DNA of 64,000 nucleotides, from IMG/VR virus record IMGVR_UViG_3300020190_000032, positions 20,316-84,315 of that record; one strand, given 5' to 3'. Of this stretch, positions 25,686-33,579 are shown in pieces; the stretch's first letter is position 1; each line of letters begins with the position of its first letter. A model generated the notes under the pieces. That model was not told the origin of the DNA, ran no database searches, and saw only the letters and a program-made list of their open reading frames with translations. The position numbers and the translations under genes were made by a program. The DNA comes from a virus.

Positions 25686-26834
25686 ATGTCGGTAACATCT
25701 TGGCATCTAATTGCCGAGCTAGCTGTTAAAGCTGGCTGCAAATTTCCTGAGCTAGTTGCCGCACAATGGGCATGCGAATCAGGCTGGGGCCAGTATCAGT
25801 CTGGTAAAAATAATTTTTTTGGTATTAAAGGTCCTGGAACTAAGAAAGAAACTAAGGAGTGGGATGGTGCTAAATTTGTTACCATTGTGGATGAATTCAA
25901 GGACTATTCGTCTCCAGAAGAATGTGTCAATGACCTTGTCGAAAAATGGTATAAGGATTACAAGGGATATTCCGGCATCAATAACGCTCCAAACAGAGAA
26001 GAAGCTGCAAGGCAATTAGTGAAGCAGGGGTACGCCACGGATCCTGCGTATAGTTCAAAATTAATAGATATCATGAGTCGTAATGCTCCTCCCGATCCGA
26101 ACATGCGGAAACCGACTGAGGAGTATGTAAGGCTTGTTGACGCCGCTAAATATTTCCGTGGTGAAAAGCATCAGATTGAGGCTCTAGAGGCGCTAGAAGA
26201 CACATTAACTGAACAACAGAGGGAAGACTTCACAAAGAGCTTCAGAGGCCCTCAGAAGCCTCCTAGGGCGCCCCTACCGGCAAAGCCTAAATTCCCTTTG
26301 GATGTTGTTTATTTTTATCAAAGAGACAGTAAGACGGGTCACGGAGAAAGATCCTGTCAGTCGTCAGCTATTGCCATGGCGATTGAATACATTGACCCTG
26401 AAATCATCTTTGATGATGATGAATACTTAAGAAAAGTCTTCAAGTACGGTGATACCATCTCTCAGCTTGCTCAGAAAAAAGCGCTTGACAGTCTTGGTAT
26501 CAAAAACCAATTCAAAATGAATGGCTCTGAGCAAGATTTGATCAATTTATTGAACAAAGGTTATCCTGTTCCCATCGGGATTCTTCATAAAGGCAGTATT
26601 TTTGCCCCGACAGGTGGCGGACATTGGATAACCTTGATTGGCTTTGATGAAAAGCATTTTTATGTTCATGATCCGTTCGGCGAACTTGACTTAATTAATG
26701 GTGGATATCCAAAGACAGGTCCCACAGATGGTAAGTGCAAAAAATATACACGCACAAACCTGATGAAGCGTTGGCTGATTACCAGTAAGTCAGATGGCTG
26801 GCTTTGGGATTTTTCCGCTAATACAATTAAATGA
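25686..26834 (+). CDS. Bifunctional endolysin: glucosaminidase plus C39-like peptidase
   Basis: A 382-aa protein. The N-terminal ~135 residues match the FlgJ/LytG-type glucosaminidase fold: AAQWACESGWGQ with the candidate catalytic Glu at ~31, then NNFFGIKG and a DPAYSSKLIDIM end. The C-terminal part looks like a C39-type cysteine peptidase: Cys ~224 in RSCQSSAIAMAIEY, His ~313 in GGHWITLIGF and Asp ~329 in HDPFG. A Pro-rich linker lies at ~190-210. It should cut both glycan strands and peptide bonds of host peptidoglycan at lysis. No signal peptide, so it needs the holin. Confidence 0.9.
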   Translation: MSVTSWHLIAELAVKAGCKFPELVAAQWACESGWGQYQSGKNNFFGIKGPGTKKETKEWDGAKFVTIVDEFKDYSSPEECVNDLVEKWYKDYKGYSGINNAPNREEAARQLVKQGYATDPAYSSKLIDIMSRNAPPDPNMRKPTEEYVRLVDAAKYFRGEKHQIEALEALEDTLTEQQREDFTKSFRGPQKPPRAPLPAKPKFPLDVVYFYQRDSKTGHGERSCQSSAIAMAIEYIDPEIIFDDDEYLRKVFKYGDTISQLAQKKALDSLGIKNQFKMNGSEQDLINLLNKGYPVPIGILHKGSIFAPTGGGHWITLIGFDEKHFYVHDPFGELDLINGGYPKTGPTDGKCKKYTRTNLMKRWLITSKSDGWLWDFSANTIK

Positions 26835-27037
26835 CACAAGTAGTACTACCATTTTTGCCAGGATATTACTGGGATGGGAGAACGCTACGCAGTACAGGCG
26901 TAGCGATATATCCCAGTCAACATGTAAGTTTAAAGAATGGTGAGATTATGTATTATGTACGACCTATAGGCTGGGGGTGTTCTTGTTATATTCGACATCA
27001 GGGCATTCTTGATTACATTGCTGGACTGGATTTGTAA
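26831..27037 (+). CDS. Small unknown protein, 68 aa
   Basis: Starts in an ATGA overlap with the endolysin. No domain recognised. A large interrupted palindrome lies within its 5' half, and its 3' end overlaps a leftward gene by 74 bp, so either this or the antisense frame may be spurious. Confidence 0.4.
   Translation: MTQVVLPFLPGYYWDGRTLRSTGVAIYPSQHVSLKNGEIMYYVRPIGWGCSCYIRHQGILDYIAGLDL
26868..26917. repeat. Nested inverted repeat, 50 bp
   Basis: Outer arms ACTGGGAT / ATCCCAGT (26868-26875, 26910-26917) enclose perfect inner arms CGCTACGC / GCGTAGCG (26883-26890, 26898-26905) around a 7-nt loop. There is no T-tract. It sits near the meeting point of convergent transcription units. Confidence 0.7.
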
Positions 27038-27164
27038 TCCAGCAAACAGCGCCATTCTGAGCCCATTCGGCTCTTAGTCTATCAATCTCAGAAACTAAGA
27101 CTTCTTCGCTTCTTGTTATCCCGCAGGAATACCGATTTAAGATAGCAGTTTGCATGATCTCCAA
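26964..27164 (-). CDS. Small unknown protein, 66 aa
   Basis: Last member of the leftward replication operon, starting 9 nt after the preceding stop. The sequence (ITRSEEVLVSEIDRLRAEWA) looks like genuine protein; a second Met at residue 4 is an alternative start. Its C-terminal part overlaps the convergent gene at 26831-27037. Function unknown. Confidence 0.5.
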   Translation of the reverse strand: MEIMQTAILNRYSCGITRSEEVLVSEIDRLRAEWAQNGAVCWITNPVQQCNQECPDVEYNKNTPSL

Positions 27165-27173
27165 GCAACCCTA

Positions 27174-27554
27174 TCATTCTTCCTGATTTATTGCCGGGCC
27201 AGTAGCAATTACTTCGTGAAGGTATCGCTCAACATTTTCGACTTCCCAGTCATGTTCGTTGGCGAGAACATTGCCAAGAAGGTTTAAACTATCTTCATGA
27301 TCTTCGTTCCATTTGCCTGACTTAAGTGCATCATTTCTGATTTCATTGATACCTAACAGAACATTAAGTTCAGAGATTTCTTCTTCTTGCTCGCTTATGA
27401 CCTGCGCATGGCGCATTCTTTCTTTATCAATTAAAGTAAGCACTATCCAGCCAATTTTGCCATTTATAATAATTAAACCTTCTGCTATACCTTTGATTAT
27501 TTTAAGTATGAGCAGGTTAGTATGGCTAACAAGGCTGAATAGTGCGTTTTTCAC
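27174..27554 (-). CDS. Unknown protein of replication operon, 126 aa
   Basis: GTG start overlapping the helicase stop by 4 bp (GTGA), so translationally coupled. A hydrophobic N-terminal part (LLILKIIKGIAEGLIIING) is followed by an acidic helical region (QVISEQEEEISELNVLLG) and a C-terminal ENVERYLHEVI. An internal Met at ~47 would give a soluble 80-aa form. Role unknown; coupling suggests a function near the helicase. Confidence 0.65.
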   Translation of the reverse strand: MKNALFSLVSHTNLLILKIIKGIAEGLIIINGKIGWIVLTLIDKERMRHAQVISEQEEEISELNVLLGINEIRNDALKSGKWNEDHEDSLNLLGNVLANEHDWEVENVERYLHEVIATGPAINQEE

Positions 27555-29302
27555 ATCAATAATCCCATAGATCGTTTTCGTTGTTCGATATCACTAATCG
27601 TAGTATCTGATTCGATCGAGGTAGTTTCGTAATCGATCCTGATAATGCTTTTTTCATGGAAGCCTTTTATACTTTCAAGGATGTCCTCACCTTGCTTCCA
27701 TAGGGCTTGTCTGCCTCTTACTTTAGAGTGCCATACCTCAAGGTCTCTATTTATTTTATCGCCATCAGCTTTAACACGTCTGATTAGCCATGTTGCATGA
27801 GAGACATGCGCCAAAGCGTCAGTTCCGCGAATCTCATTAAGTTGGGGTTCGGCACTGGAAGTTGCATCCATTCCAACACGATTAAGCTGAGCAAGTACGA
27901 ATAAATCAATATCCAATTCTTTGGCAGCCGTCATAAGTTTATAGGCTCTGTCTTCAAGCATTGCACTAGGATTACTGGCTGAACCGCCTTTGTGCCTGGC
28001 CAGTGCGTGGAAGTGATCAAGAACAACGGCCCTAAGTTCAGGGTTCTTAGCTTTCATGCTTCTCATCGTGTTTATACATGTGTCTACACATGCGCCCCAA
28101 GGAGCCTCAATAAGCATTTTGCCACCAACCTCGTCGAGCCTCATTGAGACTTCGGCGACGATTCGTGCAATACGTTCTTGTGCTTGGGTCGCTCCCGGCA
28201 GTTCTAGTTCGCCAACCGTAACATGACCTATTTTGTCTGGGGTTGTTTTTCTCCAGTGGTAAGGAGAAATCAAACTTTTACTGAGATTTGCAATCAGACG
28301 TGCTTCGATTGCCCGATTTTCAAGTTCAGCAGAAATGAATCCAACCGTCAGACCACCTTTTGCAAGGGATGCGGCCACATGAACGCCAAGAGCAGTCTTG
28401 CCAACGCCAGTCCTTGCTCCGACAACCATTAATCTGCCTGCGCGAGGTGTGTGAGGTCTTGGCGGGGCAACGCCACCTTCAATATCAAGGTCAAAAGCGG
28501 GAACACCGGTAGAAACTGGTTGATCTTGGATCTTGGCATTCAGAATGTAATCAGCCCAATTGAGACGCCCCGTGCCGGGATCGCCAATGATTGATTGAAC
28601 CAAGTCAACAACCTGTCCTTGATTACCAATAGAACCGCTCAGCATTCCAATACCTTCAAGCGTTCTTTCGTGCAAGAACTCCAAGGCCTTGGAAAGATTG
28701 GGGTCTGTTTTTAGGAATTGATTGGAAAGGTAAAGTGTTTCCTTGAATAAACTTGAAACACGTTTTTGCTTAAGAATGTCAAGGGCCGTATTCCATTCAG
28801 ACGCAGCATCTCCATAAGCCTCTATCGTTTCCGAGTCTGCAAGTTCAGAAATAGTCTCACAAAAATCAGAAAAAGAAACATTATTATTATTTTTTATGAT
28901 AGATTCATAGCCAGTTATGATGCTATCTTTTGATATTGTTTTACCCGTTCTTTCGCCGATGAAAGTTAAGTCAATCTCTTTTGCAATTGCCCTGAAGACC
29001 ATTGACGACCATAGATTTTCAGGAAGTTCCTGCCCATGGCCAACACCAAAAGCGGTTCTGAGTTGAGACCATAGTTCCCTAGCTACACCAGAAACACTGC
29101 TGAGAACGCGACTTAAAACAATTGCTTCTTGATTTAATGTGTCTTCACGTTCTGCAATAGTTGTTGGCTGAAGCTTTTCAACCAATCTTGCAGATGCCAT
29201 GACGGTCTCAATAGCAGCTTGATTTGTTCCGCAAATTTTGTCATCTTGTACTTCAAGCAGCCCGAGATCAACTGCTTTCTGGATGTAAAAGGGAAGTGTC
29301 AT
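27551..29302 (-). CDS. dnaB: Replicative DNA helicase, DnaB-like
   Basis: A 583-aa protein. The RecA-like ATPase core is in the C-terminal half: Walker A GARTGVGKTALG at ~300, Walker B AVVLDHFHALA, and the LAQLNR motif expected of DnaB helicases. The long N-terminal ~270 residues are diverged from bacterial DnaB and hold no clear N-terminal domain signature. It should unwind duplex DNA 5'-3' at the fork and work with the DnaG-type primase at 39.1 kb. It is the second gene of a leftward operon whose first gene is the putative initiator, with an ATGA overlap. Confidence 0.9.
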   Translation of the reverse strand: MTLPFYIQKAVDLGLLEVQDDKICGTNQAAIETVMASARLVEKLQPTTIAEREDTLNQEAIVLSRVLSSVSGVARELWSQLRTAFGVGHGQELPENLWSSMVFRAIAKEIDLTFIGERTGKTISKDSIITGYESIIKNNNNVSFSDFCETISELADSETIEAYGDAASEWNTALDILKQKRVSSLFKETLYLSNQFLKTDPNLSKALEFLHERTLEGIGMLSGSIGNQGQVVDLVQSIIGDPGTGRLNWADYILNAKIQDQPVSTGVPAFDLDIEGGVAPPRPHTPRAGRLMVVGARTGVGKTALGVHVAASLAKGGLTVGFISAELENRAIEARLIANLSKSLISPYHWRKTTPDKIGHVTVGELELPGATQAQERIARIVAEVSMRLDEVGGKMLIEAPWGACVDTCINTMRSMKAKNPELRAVVLDHFHALARHKGGSASNPSAMLEDRAYKLMTAAKELDIDLFVLAQLNRVGMDATSSAEPQLNEIRGTDALAHVSHATWLIRRVKADGDKINRDLEVWHSKVRGRQALWKQGEDILESIKGFHEKSIIRIDYETTSIESDTTISDIEQRKRSMGLLM

Positions 29303-30309
29303 TGTTGAGACTCGATGAAGACGTTGTTCGATTGCAGTTGCTGATTTATAGTGTCAAGTTCTTCTTGCCAACGTTTAATATCTGCTTCGTTATTTCGATT
29401 GCGGGCTTTTTCATATTCAAACGAAATATATTTATAAGTTCTAATAAGATCCTTCTGCTCTTGGTTTAGTGTGTCGCTCTTATTTGTAGCCTCGGAATCA
29501 TCTTGTCCAAGTATAAAAAGATTCTCAACATTTTTTAATTTAGTATCATGCGGATTACCATAACCAAAGACCGCGCTAAAATTTCTACCACTTTGATCAA
29601 TTTTGTTTGACCAAAAATCGCTTCTTTCTATACCTTTGCACACATATTCTATTAAGTAACAAACATCTGATTGTTTTTGGCCAAGATTTTTAAGATGCTT
29701 GTTAATAGCTTCAAGTTGCTTCGACGAAAGTGTACGAATTTTAGAATAACTTTCTGGCTTATGAGAATTCCAGCATTGAATAATGCTTGCAACTGTTTGC
29801 GGCCTTACAGGTTCTTCTTTCTTTAACATTTCTTTTTTGCTACTCGAAGCAGGTTGATCTAATTTCTGTTCTACAGGAAGTGCAACAACATTAACCGGCA
29901 GTTCATCTTGGTCTGTATAACCGAATTCGAACTTCACGGTAGGTATGAATTCGTCAATAATATTTTTATAGGCCGCATAAGGATCATGCATTGTCACGGT
30001 GCCATTATCTTCAACGGTGACAAAACCTTCTTCAACAAGTTGCGCTAGGCAACTCCTTCGTGCTTTTGTTGCACATCTCATCATCTTTTCGCAGTCAGCC
30101 CAGGAAATATTTTGAGCAGCGGGGTGAACCGCCGCCAGCCAGAGCCAGAGAAGTCGGGCCTGCTTTGTAAGCCGATTATTAAAAACTATTTCATTTAAAG
30201 GCGCTCTGACGAAACCACCCTGGTAGTCCCAGGGCCTTGCAACTTTGTTCAGGCGGCCAACAGGCAAGGCGTCGACTTCAGGCATTGGTTCGACAGGGAT
30301 CGCAAGCAC
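29299..30309 (-). CDS. Replication initiator/helicase-loader-like protein with winged helix
   Basis: A 336-aa protein starting with GTG. Residues ~40-115 form a winged-helix candidate (LNEIVFNNRLTKQARLLWLW ... CEKMMRCATKARRSCLAQLV ... GFVTVEDNG), as in lambda O / DnaD-type replication proteins. A linker rich in Ser, Lys and Glu leads to a second helical domain (~185-255, WNSHKPESYSKIRTLSSKQL) and a charged coiled tail. It is immediately followed by DnaB and flanked upstream by four 17-bp repeats plus an AT-rich tract, just as lambda O sits with its origin. Initiator function is inferred. Confidence 0.7.
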   Translation of the reverse strand: MLAIPVEPMPEVDALPVGRLNKVARPWDYQGGFVRAPLNEIVFNNRLTKQARLLWLWLAAVHPAAQNISWADCEKMMRCATKARRSCLAQLVEEGFVTVEDNGTVTMHDPYAAYKNIIDEFIPTVKFEFGYTDQDELPVNVVALPVEQKLDQPASSSKKEMLKKEEPVRPQTVASIIQCWNSHKPESYSKIRTLSSKQLEAINKHLKNLGQKQSDVCYLIEYVCKGIERSDFWSNKIDQSGRNFSAVFGYGNPHDTKLKNVENLFILGQDDSEATNKSDTLNQEQKDLIRTYKYISFEYEKARNRNNEADIKRWQEELDTINQQLQSNNVFIESQQ

Positions 30310-30345
30310 CTTAAGGGGGTAGTCAAGGGGGGTTGTTTAAATACA

Positions 30346-30429
30346 GGTTGTCTTAAGCAACCTTTGGGGTTTCCTCAGGCTAGGTTTGGGGTATCCTTAG
30401 GCAACCTTTAGGGGTTTCCAAAGACCACC
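30346..30429 (+). repeat. Four 17-bp iteron-like repeats (array 1)
   Basis: Repeats start at 30346, 30368, 30390 and 30413 (22, 22, 23 bp period): GGTTGTCTTAAGCAACC, GGTTTCCTCAGGCTAGG, GGTATCCTTAGGCAACC and GGTTTCCAAAGACCACC. Each is an imperfect dyad with GGT ... ACC ends and a CTNAG-like centre. They lie between the initiator gene and the divergent AT-hook gene. The same repeat type recurs at 62806-62898. Confidence 0.85.
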
Positions 30430-30473
30430 CTACCTTTAATATATATATATAAGATTATTTTAGATTTTTTAAT
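30430..30473. other. AT-rich tract beside iteron array 1 (candidate unwinding element)
   Basis: After the last repeat the sequence is almost pure A/T, with a TATATATATATA run and TTTTAGATTTTTTAAT, up to the ATG at 30474. This is the layout of a DNA-unwinding element next to iterons; it also lies where the AT-hook gene promoter would be. Confidence 0.55.
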
Positions 30474-30752
30474 ATGGGAAAACGGGGAAGACCAAAAAGG
30501 GAAAAACCGCTGACGGACGAGGAACTGGCACAAAGGAGAGCCCGTTACAACTCAACCCGGAAGCAAGCCCGTAGGCTGGCCTCACAGCAGCTCAAGGAGG
30601 AGCGACGGGAGTGGGAGGAAGTCGGCTGGATTGTCAGAAAAATGAATCGGGAAGCTGGGTTGAGTCAGGAAAGAATTTGGGAGCTGCTTGGTGGACTGGT
30701 AATTCGAAAGAAAATAAAAAAATGGTGCTCTGATGACTTCTCACCTCGTTAG
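30474..30752 (+). CDS. AT-hook DNA-binding protein, 92 aa
   Basis: The N-terminus MGKRGRPKREK contains an RGRPK AT-hook core, a minor-groove binder of AT-rich DNA. A very basic helical middle follows (ARYNSTRKQARRLASQQLK), with a possible HTH-like end (MNREAGLSQERIWELLGG). The gene starts within the AT-rich tract next to the iteron array, so it could bind its own promoter or the origin; that is inference. It is the first gene of the rightward early block. Confidence 0.7.
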   Translation: MGKRGRPKREKPLTDEELAQRRARYNSTRKQARRLASQQLKEERREWEEVGWIVRKMNREAGLSQERIWELLGGLVIRKKIKKWCSDDFSPR

Positions 30753-30776
30753 CCTGTTTTCACTCACCTGATACCC

Positions 30777-31478
30777 ATGCCTCAGGAACTCCCTCAACTG
30801 GGTGGCATTGCCACCAAAGATCTGGTCGAACATATTGGTAGTGGCAGCTTTAAAGCTTCATATATCAACTGGAGCCGTACTATGGAATTGCTCCGTAAAC
30901 ATGCTCCAGGTTGGATGGTGGAGCAAATTTTTATGGAAGATGGCAATTCTTTGCATGCCTCTCCGGTCGGCGCAAAAATTTACTTAAGGTTTCGCCATCT
31001 AGACGGAACAGTTACGACCGCTGTTCCTCAGGCCGTGATGGACCATCGAAATAATTCGATCCCTTACGACAAAATTACTTCTCGTGACGAGACTGATACG
31101 CACAGAAGAGGTTCTTGCCTGTTAGCTGCCTACCAGTTCGGATTGGCTTATGAGCTTTGGGCCAAGATGCCCTTGGAGAATGGCTATCAAGTTGCTGATG
31201 AGCAGACGATTGAAAAAGCTCGTCAGGGAACTGGTGCCACTTCAGACCCCAAGCCAACTGCTGCTAAGCTTGCGGCTACTCCTGCGGCAGAGGCAACAGA
31301 AGCTGACTTCATTAAGGCTTGTATCGCCAAAGGGCTAAATGAAGAGGCAGCAAAGAGTCTTGTTTCCAAGCTTAAAGGTGACTTCGGCAACGGAATCAAA
31401 ACCATTGCAGACAAAGATGAAGTATTTGTATCAAAACTTAATGCCAAATTTCAGGCTAGTCCAGGAGAGGATTATTGA
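30777..31478 (+). CDS. Single-strand annealing protein, DUF1071/Sak3-like
   Basis: A 233-aa protein. The order of conserved-looking blocks, YINWSRTMELLRKHAPGW, VGAKIYLRFRHLDGT, PQAVMDHRNNSI and TDTHRRGSCLLAAYQFGLAY, resembles phage recombinases of the DUF1071/Sak3 group. The C-terminal ~80 residues form a linker and a small helical domain (AAKSLVSKLKGDFG). Neighbours SSB, RusA and a RecE-like nuclease make a recombination module. Family assignment is from recalled pattern only. Confidence 0.6.
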   Translation: MPQELPQLGGIATKDLVEHIGSGSFKASYINWSRTMELLRKHAPGWMVEQIFMEDGNSLHASPVGAKIYLRFRHLDGTVTTAVPQAVMDHRNNSIPYDKITSRDETDTHRRGSCLLAAYQFGLAYELWAKMPLENGYQVADEQTIEKARQGTGATSDPKPTAAKLAATPAAEATEADFIKACIAKGLNEEAAKSLVSKLKGDFGNGIKTIADKDEVFVSKLNAKFQASPGEDY

Positions 31479-31551
31479 TATTGACGACATAGCCAAAGAG
31501 CTTGCGCTGTTTTTTAATGGCGTTATCGTCAAAACTGAAGAAATCTTTTAG
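31474..31551 (+). CDS. Possible very small ORF, start uncertain
   Basis: A 25-codon stretch (IDDIAKELALFFNGVIVKTE) with protein-like character follows an AGGAG at the end of the preceding gene. The only start there would be a rare ATT. A similar phrase (DLCDQIAKELAIYYDGIENT) occurs in the protein at 50984. It stops exactly at the terminator. Confidence 0.3.
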   Translation: MDIDDIAKELALFFNGVIVKTEEIF

Positions 31552-31572
31552 GGGGCTTGACTGCCCCCTTTC
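31551..31572 (+). terminator. Intrinsic terminator before sigma factor gene
   Basis: GGGGGC-TTGACT-GCCCCC followed by TTTCT. It separates the annealing-protein unit from the sigma gene. TATCCT at 31580-31585, 22 nt before the ATG at 31608, may be the sigma gene's own -10 element. Confidence 0.75.
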
Positions 31573-31607
31573 TATTGATTATCCTCTACCTGAATCTTTT
31601 TCTTTCC

Positions 31608-32402
31608 ATGGCCGCCGACTGCGACACCGTCAAATTTTGGCTTGATGCTGCGGGTCGCTATCCAGTTCTAAAAACCGATCAAGTTTTATTGCTTGCTAAG
31701 CAGATCCAATCAAATTCTCCCGAGAGTCTTGCGTACAAAAAGGCATTACAAAAACTTGTACGACATAATCTTAAATTGATCCCAACGGTTGCTCGTCGGG
31801 CAATGAGAAATAAATATGGCAAAAACTTTGGTGGCAGTTACACGGAAGATGTATTTCAGTGTGGCGTTGTTGGATTAATGCGAGCTGCTCAAAAATTCGA
31901 TCCAACTCGTGGTTATGCTTTTAGCACTTACGCGGTTGGATGGATTTACCAAGCCATGCAACGTGATCTTTATAACAATATGTCCCCAATCCGTGTCCCT
32001 GAAAATACAATTAGAGAATATTACACAATATTTGTTAAGTCAAATGACAACCTTGCCCTTTCTGACGTAGACCCTAAAAAGATGATTCGATACATGGATA
32101 CGGCAAGTGCAATTCGCTGCAGATCATTGGATACCTATAGGCCCTCAGGGCACGCTGAAGATGGGCTTACAGAAGGCATTGAAGTCGCGTCCGATGACAG
32201 TCCTAAGGGTATTGAGCCTATTGACAAAATCATCGACATGTCTGACTGTTCAGACCTAGCCAAGCAAATGGTCTTGGATTACTACCAGGATAATTTGACG
32301 ATGCTTGAAATTGGTGAAAAAAATGGAGTTTCAAGGGGTCGGGTTTCCAAAATGATTCAAGCATGCCTCAAGGATCTCCGCGAGAAGTTATCGGCGGTAT
32401 AA
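31608..32402 (+). CDS. RNA polymerase sigma-70 family factor 1
   Basis: A 264-aa protein from ATG 31608; the frame upstream runs through the terminator and is not coding. Region 2 is clear (DVFQCGVVGLMRAAQKF, RGYAFSTYAVGWIYQAMQRD, PIRVPENTIREYY) and a region 4 helix-turn-helix lies at the C-terminus (NLTMLEIGEKNGVSRGRVSK). There is no region 1.1. In region 2.4 the E. coli W433 and T440 equivalents are replaced by G and Q while Q437 is kept, suggesting altered -10 recognition. It lies in the early block, so it could switch host RNA polymerase to phage promoters. Confidence 0.9.
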   Translation: MAADCDTVKFWLDAAGRYPVLKTDQVLLLAKQIQSNSPESLAYKKALQKLVRHNLKLIPTVARRAMRNKYGKNFGGSYTEDVFQCGVVGLMRAAQKFDPTRGYAFSTYAVGWIYQAMQRDLYNNMSPIRVPENTIREYYTIFVKSNDNLALSDVDPKKMIRYMDTASAIRCRSLDTYRPSGHAEDGLTEGIEVASDDSPKGIEPIDKIIDMSDCSDLAKQMVLDYYQDNLTMLEIGEKNGVSRGRVSKMIQACLKDLREKLSAV

Positions 32403-32432
32403 TTTAAGGTACTCGCCCTTTTGGGTAACGCA

Positions 32433-32789
32433 ATGGCATCTATCGCCCTCGCCGGCAAAGTGGTCGGCAAAAACGGTGAATCCCCTGTCTCTCTTAAAGA
32501 AGGCAAGGATTATACAATTGCTTCCTTTTCCATCAAGGACAGCACTTATTGCTACTTCAAGAATAAGGATGACAATCCCGGTCAGTTTTATCGCTGTGAG
32601 GTTCTCGGCAAGCAGGCAGCCCTGGCTGCAGAGCGCCTGAAGCGTGGAGACCGAGTTGCTGTGTCTGGTCAGCCTGTCTGGCGTGAATACAATGGCAACA
32701 AGTATCTTGATGTAAAGAATTGCCAGATCACCTTCCTGGAGGATCTTGCAAAAACTGGTACAAGCAGTTCTGGTGAAGACTTGTTCTGA
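32433..32789 (+). CDS. ssb: Single-stranded DNA-binding protein
   Basis: A 118-aa protein from ATG 32433 (MASIALAGKVVG); an in-frame TTG lies at 32421. The OB-fold pattern fits SSB: conserved-looking FYRCEVLGKQAALAAERLKR and RVAVSGQPVWREYNGNKYLD. The tail ends SSGEDLF, like the acidic protein-interaction tip of bacterial SSB. It covers ssDNA at forks and during annealing-based recombination. Confidence 0.85.
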   Translation: MASIALAGKVVGKNGESPVSLKEGKDYTIASFSIKDSTYCYFKNKDDNPGQFYRCEVLGKQAALAAERLKRGDRVAVSGQPVWREYNGNKYLDVKNCQITFLEDLAKTGTSSSGEDLF

Positions 32790-32833
32790 CTGAGGAATTC
32801 TGTAAAATTCCTTTGAAGAACTGGTAAACCACA

Positions 32834-32868
32834 TGGTGGGAGCAGCGATTGCTGTTCTCACCATTTTT
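32834..32868 (+). terminator. Intrinsic terminator after ssb
   Basis: TGGTGGGAGCAGC-GATT-GCTGTTCTCACCA pairs over 13 bp with two G-U pairs, then TTTTT. A smaller AGGAATT ... AATTCCT hairpin precedes it at 32793-32812. Confidence 0.85.
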
Positions 32869-32906
32869 ATTCCATTATCAGTTGTCTTGTTAGACAGCAA
32901 AGGGCC

Positions 32907-33326
32907 ATGCTCACAGCAAAACAACGGTCAATGTTACCTGGTGGACTAGGTCCATTGGTTGATGAAAATCCGTTGTTAACCCATGCCCATATTAGACCTT
33001 ACATTATTGCGATTTTATTACATCGTGGTGGTGTTCGTTTCGATGAAATTCTTTCAGCGCTTACTCCGCATGCCGCTCAAATTGACTTGAAGGTTGGAGC
33101 TTACGGAGAGCTTGATGATTGCGATCCCGATAAATCAAGGCTTGAACTGCTCACTGAAGAAGTGCTTGCGGAAATGCTAATAGAACGGCTGATTAGATAT
33201 AATGACGAAAAAGATCTCTGGGTCCTTTCCAACGGGAAAAAACAAAATAATTTGACAACCATTATTGCATGGGCTTCTGTTACTGGCGGACAAATTCCAC
33301 ACCATCTTTTAATTGATGTCGATTAA
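32907..33326 (+). CDS. Unknown protein, 139 aa
   Basis: A helical 139-aa protein with a possible winged-helix layout (IRPYIIAILLHRGGVRFDEI ... LLTEEVLAEMLIERLI ... DLWVLSNGKKQNNL). It is the first gene of a tightly packed run to ThyX. No recognised family; regulatory or DNA-binding by shape only. Confidence 0.65.
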   Translation: MLTAKQRSMLPGGLGPLVDENPLLTHAHIRPYIIAILLHRGGVRFDEILSALTPHAAQIDLKVGAYGELDDCDPDKSRLELLTEEVLAEMLIERLIRYNDEKDLWVLSNGKKQNNLTTIIAWASVTGGQIPHHLLIDVD

Positions 33327-33327
33327 A

Positions 33328-33579
33328 ATGAAAAAACTTGAAGCTAAAATTAAGCAGAAAAAATTACACCTTGAAACTGCAGCATGGATGAACAAGCATC
33401 CATACCCACTTCCTTTGTTTAGCAAGGGTCAAGAGGTTGAGGTTTACCGAGGAGCAGTTTGGAACCTTGGAACTGTGATTGAAAGCACAAGTAGGGGCTG
33501 TATTGTTAAAATGGAAGAACCTCTAGGCGATATTCGGGTTTACGACGCTCGTTGTATTCGACCGACTGCCAAGCTCTGA
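33328..33579 (+). CDS. Small SH3-like protein, unknown, 83 aa
   Basis: ATG 33328 follows the upstream stop by one base; ATG 33316 in the same frame would overlap it. The second half (KGQEVEVYRGAVWNLGTVIE ... GDIRVYDARCIRP) looks like a short SH3/KOW-type beta barrel. Function unknown. It abuts the next gene directly. Confidence 0.6.
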   Translation: MKKLEAKIKQKKLHLETAAWMNKHPYPLPLFSKGQEVEVYRGAVWNLGTVIESTSRGCIVKMEEPLGDIRVYDARCIRPTAKL

